DNA of 22,104 bases from JANNXQ01 sp031425095. GTDB taxonomy: Bacteria > Verrucomicrobiota > Verrucomicrobiia > Chthoniobacterales > Chthoniobacteraceae. This document shows positions 8,114 through 15,393 of the stretch, piece by piece. Location: NCBI GenBank assembly GCA_031425095.1, contig JANPIS010000439.1:1-22104 (forward strand), in the 5' to 3' direction. Made by a program: the position numbers and the translations under genes. Below the pieces are notes generated by a model. It saw only the letters and a list, made by a program, of their open reading frames with translations. It was not told the origin of the DNA and ran no database searches. Numbering within the stretch: position 1 is the stretch's first letter; every line of letters begins with the position of its first letter.

Positions 8114-9019
8114 ATGAATCGCAGAACATTCCTCCAATCACTCGCCGCATTCGCCGCTGCTCCCGCATTCGCCGCGCCCGAGCCTTTCAAGCTCCGCTAC
8201 GTCCTCTCCTCCGCGCTCTACGGCGAGATGCCGCTTGCGGACATTTTGCCCGAAGTCGCGAAGGCCGGCTGCGAGGCGATCGACATCTGGTGCCGGAAAC
8301 ACGGGAATCAGCGCGAGCAAATCGAAGAGATGGGCGACGATGCATTTACCGCGCTCCTCAAGAAGCACGACGTGAAGCTCGGCGTGAGCACGCGGTATCC
8401 GCTCGGGCCGCTGAAGCTCCAGGACGAGATGGCGTGGGTGAAAAAGCACGGTGGCAAAATGGTGCTCTCGGGCAGCACCGGGCCGAAGGATCCCGAGGGC
8501 GATGCGGCGAAGGATGCGGTGAAGAAATTCCTCGAAGACATGAAGCCGCACGTCGCGAAGGCGGAGGAACTCGGCGTGACCATCGCCATCGAGAACCACG
8601 TCGGGCAGGCGATCTATCATCCGGACTCGCTGCGCTACTTCGCGGAGTTCAACCGCTCGGCGAATCTCGGCATCGCCTTCGCGCCGCATCACCTCTTCCG
8701 CTGGGCGGATCAGATTCCGAAGCTCATCCGCGACCTCGGCGCGAAGCAGATCTCGTTCATGTATTTCCAGGAGCACTCCGAGGGCATGATGAAGAAAACG
8801 AGCAAGGAAATCGAGATGCAGCAACTCCCCGGCCTCGGTACACTCGACTACCGGCTCATCGTGAAAGCGCTGCGCGACATCGGCTACACGGGCTACGTGG
8901 AAATCTTCATGCACCCGACCCCGCGCGGCATTCCCATTCTCCCGACCGTCGCGGAGATCACCGCGGCCATCAACAAGTCGCGTGAATACGTGGAGACGTG
9001 CATCCGGGAAACTGCGTGA
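8114..9019 (+). CDS. Tat-exported sugar phosphate isomerase/epimerase-like TIM barrel
   Basis: A 301-residue protein with an N-terminal twin-arginine signal (NRRTFLQSLAAFAAAPAFA, cleavage near AAPE). The body matches the xylose-isomerase-like TIM barrel (AP endonuclease 2 superfamily): CEAIDIWCRKHGNQ, KLGVSTRYPL, VTIAIENHVGQ with E160 as a likely metal ligand, LGIAFAPHHLF, and the final YVEIFMHPTPRG. Family members isomerise or epimerise sugars, often with a divalent metal. PVC and Bacteroidota members in the periplasm can act on keto-sugars produced by Gfo/Idh oxidoreductases, and one such oxidoreductase is encoded at 12815-14110. The Tat signal implies folding, perhaps with metal, before export. 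The exact substrate is unknown. Confidence 0.85.
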   Translation: MNRRTFLQSLAAFAAAPAFAAPEPFKLRYVLSSALYGEMPLADILPEVAKAGCEAIDIWCRKHGNQREQIEEMGDDAFTALLKKHDVKLGVSTRYPLGPLKLQDEMAWVKKHGGKMVLSGSTGPKDPEGDAAKDAVKKFLEDMKPHVAKAEELGVTIAIENHVGQAIYHPDSLRYFAEFNRSANLGIAFAPHHLFRWADQIPKLIRDLGAKQISFMYFQEHSEGMMKKTSKEIEMQQLPGLGTLDYRLIVKALRDIGYTGYVEIFMHPTPRGIPILPTVAEITAAINKSREYVETCIRETA

Positions 9020-9138
9020 GGTCTCGGCCCGCGCGAAAGCTTATCCTCGTCACCGCCTCGGGGTCTGCGCTGCTTGGCTTTGAATCGATCCCATTTTAAC
9101 AAGATGCGACGGTCCAAAGTCTTTCCGCCATCCGAGCA

Positions 9139-10243
9139 ATGAAACCCAAACGCCCCACCAAGAACAAAGCCCTCCAGCCGGTGCCGCGTCGGTTCGACAG
9201 CCTGCTCCGCGAGCTGCGCTCGTTCATCACCGAGAGCCGCAGGCAGATCGTGCGCGCGGTGGATGTGGCGCAGGTGCGGACTTGCTGGGGCGTGGGGCGA
9301 CACATCGTCGAGTTTGAGCAAGGTGGCGCGGCCCGTGCCGAGTATGGGGCGAAATTTGCTGCCACGGCTGGCGGAGAAGCTGACAGAGGAGTTTGGAAGC
9401 GGTTTCGATGCCTCGAATCTACGCTACATGCGGTTGTTCTACCTCGCGTTTCCAAATTGTGACGCACTGCGTCACGAATTGAGCTGGACCCACTACCGCA
9501 CGCTGCTCCGCGTCGAAGATACCGCGGCGCGAGACTGGTATGTCAATGAAGCGGTCTCGCAGAACTGGAGTTCTCGCGCACTGGAGCGGCAAGTCGGCCG
9601 GCTCTACTATGAACGGCTGCTCGCCAGCAAGGATCGCAAGGCCGTGCGGGCGGATGCGGACGAGAAAATCGCGGAACTGCCTCCGTCGCCGCGGGAGTTC
9701 GTGCGAGATCCGGTGCTGCTGGAGTTCCTCGGATTGCCGGAAACCGGGCGATTGTTGGAGACCGACTTGGAGCAAGGTCTGATCGATCATTTACAGGCCT
9801 TTCTGTTGGAGCTCGGCAAGGGCTTTGCCTTTGTCGCCCGGCAGATGCGGGTGAGCACGGACACGAAGGATTTCTACATCGACCTCGTCTTCTACAATTA
9901 CTTGCTGAAGTGCTTCGTCATCTTCGACCTCAAGCCCGCCGAACTCACGCATGGCGACATCGGTCAGATGGACATGTATGTGCGCATGTTCGACGCTCAG
10001 GAACGCGGCCCTGGCGACAATCCTACTGTCGGGATCATCCTCTGCGCGGCGAAGGATGCGTCGATGGCGCGCTTCTCCGTGCTGCATGGCAGCGAGCAAC
10101 TCTTCGCCACTCGCTACAAACTCGTTCTGCCCACGGAAGACGAACTGCGCATCGAGCTCATCCGCGAGCAGCGGCTCTTGGAAGGTCGGATGGCTTCCCA
10201 AGCAGCGCGCAAGAAGAAGGGTAAGTCTCTCCGGAAAAAGTGA
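9139..10243 (+). pseudogene. DUF1016 (YhcG-type) PDDEXK nuclease gene, frameshifted
   Basis: Two reading frames together make one DUF1016 protein. Frame 1 (from ATG 9139) encodes FDSLLRELRSFITESRRQIV, then GVGRHIVEFEQGG and AEYGAKF. Family similarity then moves to the +1 frame as LLPRLAEKLTEEFGSGF, NLRYMRLFYLAFP, LSWTHYRTLLRV and the C-terminal nuclease part FYIDLVFYNYLL...VIFDLKPAELTHGDIGQMDMYV, with the D...DxK core. Removing one T from the TTT at 9355-9357 would give the expected KLLPRL and a continuous protein of about 367 residues, normal for the family. As read, frame 1 stops at 9462. It may be a real inactivated gene or a sequence error. DUF1016 proteins are often near restriction or other defence genes. 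Here the gene sits alone among secreted sugar enzymes, which suggests separate acquisition. Its end abuts the glycosidase gene. Confidence 0.82.
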
Positions 10244-10251
10244 ACCCTCGC

Positions 10252-11826
10252 ATGAAATACACCCTCGCACTGCTCGCCGCCCTGCTGCTTGCGCCGCTTG
10301 CCGCGCTTGCACAGCCCATCCGCCTGCACCCGCAGAACCCGCGCGTGTTTGAATATCGCGGCCAGCCGCTCGTGCTCATCACGGCCACGGAGCACTACGG
10401 CGCGGTGATGAACCGGCCTTTTCGCTGGGAGCCGTATCTCGATGACCTCGTGGACAAACGCATGACGGTGTCGCGGCTCTTCGTGCTGTATCGCGAGTTG
10501 CAGACGGCGGTGAATCCCTACTCCACCTGCAAGCCGGAGACGCTCGACTATGTGTCGCCGTATCCGCGCACGGGGCCGGGCGAGGCTCGTGACCGGCTGC
10601 CAAAGTATGACCTCGACCAGTGGAATCCCGAGTTCTTCACCCGGCTGCATGGCTTCCTCAGCGCGGCGGAAAAGCGGGGCATCATCGTCGAAATCACGCT
10701 CCTGGCCGATCATCACAAGCCAGAGATTTGGGAGCTGAATCCGCAGCATCCGCTGAACAACATCAACAAGACGCCCACGATCCAGCCAGAGGAATACATC
10801 ACCCTGCGACATGCGAAGCTGTGGGAGCGGCAACGGGCGTTCGTGGAGAAGATCGTGCGCGAGTGCAATCGCTACGACAACGTCTTCTACGAGGTCTGCA
10901 ATGAGCCGCAGGGCAACTTTCCCCAGCAAGGCGGCGGCAGCGTCTTGATCGACGAACGCCAGCGCGCGGCGGTGGCCAATCAGCGCCCGAATCCCACGCA
11001 CGAGGAAATCGACGACTGGCAGCGGGCCGTGGCGAAGGTGATTCGCGATACCGAGGCAGCGCTGCCGAACCAACACCTTGTCGCCGGCCAGCCCGCCTAC
11101 CTCGCCGCACCGCCGTATGACCAATTTGTGACCGAAGGCTACCGCGCGATGCCCTACGACATCGTGAACGTCCACCAGATGCACCGCACGAGTTACGAAG
11201 GGAAGAACTACGACCTCTCCATGTTCATGTCGCGCCAGCTTCGTCTGCAAAACCTGCGCGATCTCTTCGTAGATACCGCTGGCGAAAAGAAGCCGCTCAA
11301 CATGGACGAGGACAACGCCGCGAGCCGCTTCACCAATCTCGAAGGCTGGACCATCCATCGCAAGCGTGCCTGGACCACTGTGCTCAGCGGCGGCCACTAC
11401 AACGTGATCGACTTCACCATTCAAAACCGCCTCGAAACCGGCACGCCCGAAGCGCAGCAGACGATCCGTTCATGGTTCAAGCATCTCTCCACCTTCGTGC
11501 ATTCGCTTGATCTCGTGAATGCCAGGCCAATGCCGCGGCTCGTCACCCAATCACCCGAACACACCATCGCCTGCGTGCTCGGCGTGAGCGGCAAAGACTA
11601 CGCCATCTACCTCGCCGATGCTCGCGAGGTGACGGAGAAAGGCTTGGGCGAGCCAATCAGTGGCGACCTCACCATCACCTTGCCCGAAGGAGCTTGGCGC
11701 ATCCGCTACCTCGCGCCGGAGACTAGCAAGCGCACCGAAGGAACAGCCGTGCAAGGCGGCAACGTCATCATTCATCTCCCCGCATTCACCCACGACATCG
11801 CACTGCAAATCTCACGTCAGCCATAA
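10252..11826 (+). CDS. Secreted clan GH-A (cellulase-like) glycoside hydrolase
   Basis: I choose the ATG at 10252 because it gives a clean signal peptide (MKYTLALLAALLLAPLAALA, mature QPIRL). A GTG at 10240, overlapping the previous stop, would add four residues. The 524-residue product has a TIM-barrel glycosidase layout: FEYRGQPLVLITATEHYGAV at the start, YLDDLVDKRMTVSRLFVLYR, KRGIIVEITLL, the acid/base motif YEVCNEPQG (E218), then YDIVNVHQMHR and PLNMDEDNAA near the expected nucleophile strand, followed by a beta-rich C-terminal domain from about residue 410. The NEP motif is typical of clan GH-A (GH5/GH39-like) retaining enzymes. The GH family number and substrate are not determinable here. 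It heads the compact set of exported genes and runs to the ATAA junction with the next gene. Confidence 0.82.
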   Translation: MKYTLALLAALLLAPLAALAQPIRLHPQNPRVFEYRGQPLVLITATEHYGAVMNRPFRWEPYLDDLVDKRMTVSRLFVLYRELQTAVNPYSTCKPETLDYVSPYPRTGPGEARDRLPKYDLDQWNPEFFTRLHGFLSAAEKRGIIVEITLLADHHKPEIWELNPQHPLNNINKTPTIQPEEYITLRHAKLWERQRAFVEKIVRECNRYDNVFYEVCNEPQGNFPQQGGGSVLIDERQRAAVANQRPNPTHEEIDDWQRAVAKVIRDTEAALPNQHLVAGQPAYLAAPPYDQFVTEGYRAMPYDIVNVHQMHRTSYEGKNYDLSMFMSRQLRLQNLRDLFVDTAGEKKPLNMDEDNAASRFTNLEGWTIHRKRAWTTVLSGGHYNVIDFTIQNRLETGTPEAQQTIRSWFKHLSTFVHSLDLVNARPMPRLVTQSPEHTIACVLGVSGKDYAIYLADAREVTEKGLGEPISGDLTITLPEGAWRIRYLAPETSKRTEGTAVQGGNVIIHLPAFTHDIALQISRQP

Positions 11827-11858
11827 AACGCACCCTCACACTCCTCACCGCTCTGCTG

Positions 11859-12818
11859 ATGGCTCTCGTCGCGAGCCAGTCCTCCTTTGCCGGCGACCCG
11901 GTGCGCCTGACGAGGAACGCCGCTACGGGCGGGTTTGATTTCGACACGCCGCTGATGTCCGGCAGCATTGTGGCGGAGGGGGCTTATCACGGCATCACGC
12001 AGCTCGTGGACAAGCAGTCCGGGAAGCAGGTCAATGACGCTCGCTACTCGGTGCTGAATCTTTTCAAGCTCATGGCGGTGAACCTCGGCATGGGCACGCC
12101 GCGACTGATGAAGCGCGAGGTGAAGGCCACGAACACGGCGGTGGAGATTTTCTGGCCCGCGACGGAGGACCACCAGGGCGAAATAACCGCGCGCCACACG
12201 GTGAGCGGGCCGGACACGATTGACCTGCACCTCACGCTGCGGGCCAGGGGCACTTACGCGGGTTACGAGCTTCTGCTGCCGAGCTACTTCGACATGGCGA
12301 TGATCCCGCACGTCTATCTCCTGCGGCGCGCCAGCGGTGGGAAGCCGCCGGAGGCGGACCTCGTGGTGCCGGAGTTCAGCGAGGTCTTTCGCGGCTGCTC
12401 GCTGGTGTTTCCGCGCGATGCGCACGCGGCGCGGCGTCCGCTCGACGGGCGCTGGGAGCGCAGCGAGTTCAAGGCGAACGTCGCCCCCTTCTTCCCGCTG
12501 CGGCACTATGCGCATCCGGTCACCTTCATGACCGACCCGGAGAAGAAGCACGCCGTGGTGCTGATGATGAAACGAGCCGCCTGCTCCGCCATCAGCGCGC
12601 GCTACTACACGCCGCGCGTCGAGGACCGCGCCACGACCTACAGCGCGGTTGATTTTCTCATCTTTGGCGATGACCTCGTGCCCGGCGATGTGCGCACGGC
12701 GCAGGTCCGGCTCGTCCTCACACCACTGGATGCGGCGATGTCCCAGCCGCTCGCGCTTTATGAAAAATTCCTCGCCGAACCCGCCGCCGCTCCCACTCAA
12801 AACCCCCTGAAACCATGA
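11859..12818 (+). CDS. Secreted protein of unknown function
   Basis: I do not recognise a family. The first standard start is the ATG at 11859 (319 residues), but it leaves a signal peptide lacking its basic end (MALVASQSSFAG). The frame stays open upstream to an ATA at 11823 that overlaps the previous stop. From there it encodes (I)KRTLTLLTALL, then MALVASQSSFA, a complete Sec signal peptide like those of its neighbours, so the true protein probably begins at ATA or lost an ATG. The mature chain is rich in alternating strands, for example GFDFDTPLMSGSI, TIDLHLTLRARGTYAGYEL and KKHAVVLMMKRA. A beta-sandwich or mutarotase-like fold is possible but unproven. The stop overlaps the next ATG (ATGA), so translation is coupled to the Gfo/Idh gene. 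A helper or carbohydrate-binding role is a guess. Confidence 0.75.
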   Translation: MALVASQSSFAGDPVRLTRNAATGGFDFDTPLMSGSIVAEGAYHGITQLVDKQSGKQVNDARYSVLNLFKLMAVNLGMGTPRLMKREVKATNTAVEIFWPATEDHQGEITARHTVSGPDTIDLHLTLRARGTYAGYELLLPSYFDMAMIPHVYLLRRASGGKPPEADLVVPEFSEVFRGCSLVFPRDAHAARRPLDGRWERSEFKANVAPFFPLRHYAHPVTFMTDPEKKHAVVLMMKRAACSAISARYYTPRVEDRATTYSAVDFLIFGDDLVPGDVRTAQVRLVLTPLDAAMSQPLALYEKFLAEPAAAPTQNPLKP

Positions 12819-14110
12819 ACACGAACATCACCTCCGCCGAATCCACCCGCCGGGACTTTATCAAACAATCCGCCGCCGGTGTGCTTGCGGGTGGCCTGGC
12901 CTTTCCCTCCATCCTTTCCGCCGCGCCGAACACGCAAACCCTGCGCATCGGGCTCATCGGCTGCGGCGGACGCGGCACTGCGGCGGCCAAGGAGGCGCTC
13001 AATGCCGACGCGAATACGGTCGTCGTCGCGCTCGGTGATGTGTTTGAGGATCGTCAGTCCACCAGCCTGGAAACATTGCGCCAGCACGCCCCGGACCGCG
13101 TGAAGGTGGACAAGAGCCGCTGCTTTCTCGGGTTCGACGCTTATGAAAAAGTCATCGCCAGCGATGTGGATGTGGTCTTGCTCGCCGCGCCGCCCGCCTT
13201 TCGTCCGCAGCACCTGAAGGCTGCCATCGACGCCGGAAAGCACGTCTTTGCCGAATGCATCGCCGCTGTGGACGCGCCGGGCATCCGCAGTTTCCTCGAT
13301 TCGACTGCGCAGGCGCAGGAGCGTGGGCTCGGCATCCTCTCCGGCTTCTGCTGGCGCTATGACAACACTGCGCGCGTCGCGCGTGAGCAGATCCGCGCCG
13401 GAGCCATCGGCCAGGTGCGCACCGTCTATGCCACTTACTACCGGCAGAGCTTCAACAAATACTACGGCAAGGAGCGCCGTCCGGAGTGGAGCGATCTCCA
13501 GTGGCAGCTCCGTGACTGGTCCGACTTCCTCTGGCTCGGCGGCGATATGTGCATCGGCCTCTCTGGCGGACACAGCGCGGACAAGATGGCTTGGTGGCTC
13601 GACGACGAGATGCCCGTGAAAGCCGTGGGGGTCGGCGGACGGCAATTCCCCGGCGAGGGCAATACGTTCGACCACTGCCAGATCATCTATGAATACGCCA
13701 GCGGCGTGCGCGGCTTCCTCGGTGTGCGCTGTCAGGATGGCTGCCACAAGGAAAACGCCGACTACATCATCGGTGCCGAAGGCGTCTGCACGCTTGGAAA
13801 AGGTCCGGCACCAGTCATTACCGGGGCGAATCCGTGGACCTTTAGCGGAAAGCGCGAGCGCATGCACCAGACGGAGCATGACGAGTTCTTTGCCTCCATC
13901 CGTGCTGGCAAGCCCATCAACGACGGTCGCCGCATGGCTCACACCAGCCTCATGGCCGTGATGGGACGCATGGCCGCCTATACCGGGCAGGAGATCACTT
14001 GGGATCAGGCACTCAACTCCCAGCAGCAACTCGTCCCTGACCACCTCGACTGGGATACCAAGATCGAACTCACCCCTCCGCCACAACCAGGAGTGACGAA
14101 GTTCATTTGA
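12815..14110 (+). CDS. Tat-exported Gfo/Idh/MocA family oxidoreductase with altered EKP motif
   Basis: A 431-residue protein. The twin-arginine signal TRRDFIKQSAAGVLAGGLAF (residues 11-30) indicates export after folding with bound cofactor. The Rossmann motif LRIGLIGCGGRGTA follows at 43-56. The C-terminal half fits the PVC branch of the family, with GGDMCIGLSGGHSADKMAWW supplying H253 and D256 in the HxxD arrangement, and RMAHTSLMAVMGRMAAYTGQ near the end. The usual EKP motif is replaced by Glu-Cys-Ile (147-149, in VFAECIAAVDAPG), so the lysine normally close to the nicotinamide and substrate is missing. Family members oxidise or reduce sugars with NAD(P), and several periplasmic ones make 3-keto sugars. 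The start overlaps the upstream stop and the downstream gene begins at the stop (TGATG). It may be an atypical or inactive dehydrogenase. Confidence 0.9.
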   Translation: MNTNITSAESTRRDFIKQSAAGVLAGGLAFPSILSAAPNTQTLRIGLIGCGGRGTAAAKEALNADANTVVVALGDVFEDRQSTSLETLRQHAPDRVKVDKSRCFLGFDAYEKVIASDVDVVLLAAPPAFRPQHLKAAIDAGKHVFAECIAAVDAPGIRSFLDSTAQAQERGLGILSGFCWRYDNTARVAREQIRAGAIGQVRTVYATYYRQSFNKYYGKERRPEWSDLQWQLRDWSDFLWLGGDMCIGLSGGHSADKMAWWLDDEMPVKAVGVGGRQFPGEGNTFDHCQIIYEYASGVRGFLGVRCQDGCHKENADYIIGAEGVCTLGKGPAPVITGANPWTFSGKRERMHQTEHDEFFASIRAGKPINDGRRMAHTSLMAVMGRMAAYTGQEITWDQALNSQQQLVPDHLDWDTKIELTPPPQPGVTKFI

Positions 14111-14166
14111 TGACTCCAAGTCTGAAATCGAATCTGCGCATTCCTCATTCCGAAATTCCTGTGTCG

Positions 14167-15393
14167 ATGAAACCCAAATCCACTCCCACCACGGCGCTGA
14201 CCCGCCGAAGTTTCCTCAGCACCTCCGCCGCAGCGCTGTGTGGAGGCTTGGCCGCGCCGCTGGCCCGAGCACAGACCGCCCCGTCGAAGCTTCCGGCCTC
14301 CGGCTCGCATGAGGTGATGCGGGAGTTGTATCACAGCTTCAGCGCGGAGCAGCGGAAGGCAGTGTGCTTTGACTGGGACTACCGCGTGAACATTGAATAC
14401 AACCGCAAGCCGCTGCACTTCGCCGATCCAAATGGAGTGCCACTGCGGGCGCACATGGCGAATGCGTGGAAGATCACGCCGCAGCTTCTCGCGAGTGATT
14501 TTTATACCGATGCGCAGCGCGCGCTGGTGCTGGAGGTGATGAAGACGGTGCTCGCACCGGGCTGGACGGAGAAGCTGCAAAAGCAGGCGCAGGACGACTA
14601 CGGCGGCGCGTGGGGCGAGGACCAGGCGATCGCGTTTTTCGGGGCGCCGGACCAGGAGCATTTTCAATGTCTGGTGACGGGATTCCATCTCACGCTGCGG
14701 GCGGGCAGCGGTCATGACACCTCCTCGGCCTTCGGCGGTGGCATCGCGCACGGGCATCAGCCCTCGGGCTTCTTTGAAAAGACGGGGCATCCCGGCAACA
14801 TCTGGTGGTATCAGTCAAACCTCGCGAACGAAGTGTATGCGCTGCTGGATGAAAAACAGCGAAGCCGGGCGCGGGTGAAGGATCAAGTGCCCTGCGGTGC
14901 CACCGATCCGGCAGTGATGGCGGACCTCGACCGGCAGTTGCGCCATCCGACGCCGAAAGAGATCGCGCGGGTGGATGCCCTGCTGCGCAAAACGCTCGAC
15001 CGCACCACGGTGCGGCCCGGCATCGAGCGCGACGACCGCCGCGAGGCGGAGATCCGTTTCCGCGGACCGAAGGGCGCATTTCCCGGCCTGCCCATCGCGG
15101 AGATGGGCCGCGAGCAGCGCGATGCCGTGAACAAGATGCTCGCCGGTTTCCTGGAGCCGTATCGCGAGGAGTATCGCAGCCAGGTGATGCGCTGCCTGAA
15201 GAAGCAAGGCGGCATCGAGGCGTGCAGCATGGCCTTTTACGAGCAGTTCGACATGGGCGCCGACGGCGAGTGGGACGTGTGGCGCGTGGAGGGGCCGTCC
15301 TTCGTGTGGTTCTTCCGCGGCGCACCGCACGTGCATCTCTGGATCCATGTGGCGGACGATCCCTCGGCACCGATCAGCTCCTACTTTGGATGA
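14167..15393 (+). CDS. Tat-exported DUF3500-like protein
   Basis: An earlier ATG at 14110 overlaps the previous stop, but the ATG at 14167 gives a compact Tat signal (MKPKSTPTTALTRRSFLSTS, ending ARAQ) and is preferred; the 57 bases between look like untranslated leader. The 408-residue protein resembles DUF3500 in layout: SFSAEQRKAVCFDWDYR, FYTDAQRALVLEVMKTVLAP, FFGAPDQEHFQCLVTGFHLT, GLPIAEMGREQRDAVNKML, WRVEGPSFVWFF and a closing PHVHLWIHVADDP. DUF3500 proteins are exported proteins of unknown role, common in PVC bacteria. Its stop overlaps the heme-protein start (ATGA). Lineage similarity is moderate, the function is unknown. Confidence 0.78.
   Translation: MKPKSTPTTALTRRSFLSTSAAALCGGLAAPLARAQTAPSKLPASGSHEVMRELYHSFSAEQRKAVCFDWDYRVNIEYNRKPLHFADPNGVPLRAHMANAWKITPQLLASDFYTDAQRALVLEVMKTVLAPGWTEKLQKQAQDDYGGAWGEDQAIAFFGAPDQEHFQCLVTGFHLTLRAGSGHDTSSAFGGGIAHGHQPSGFFEKTGHPGNIWWYQSNLANEVYALLDEKQRSRARVKDQVPCGATDPAVMADLDRQLRHPTPKEIARVDALLRKTLDRTTVRPGIERDDRREAEIRFRGPKGAFPGLPIAEMGREQRDAVNKMLAGFLEPYREEYRSQVMRCLKKQGGIEACSMAFYEQFDMGADGEWDVWRVEGPSFVWFFRGAPHVHLWIHVADDPSAPISSYFG

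Noticed and set aside
9020..9138. Possible promoter (TTGGCT ... TTTAAC) before the DUF1016 gene
   Set aside because: Spacing is about 15 bases and the match to a -10 box is weak. I see nothing else in this gap.
9351..9358. Programmed frameshifting at GAAATTTG
   Set aside because: The shift needed is +1, and no classical slippery heptamer in the right phase or stimulatory structure is evident. A plain insertion or sequencing error is simpler.
10114..11424. Long open frame on the - strand (436 codons)
   Set aside because: It lies wholly opposite the glycosidase and the end of the DUF1016 gene, has low-complexity Arg/His/Val-rich composition, and no recognisable family. It is a shadow of high-GC coding sequence.
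12797..14119. - strand open frame of 440 codons
   Set aside because: It mirrors the Gfo/Idh gene; the + strand has the Tat signal, Rossmann motif and overlapping starts.
15222..15389. Upstream extension of the PVC heme protein into the preceding gene
   Set aside because: It would overlap the DUF3500-like gene by about 170 bases and place the signal peptide internally; ATG 15390 makes an ATGA junction.
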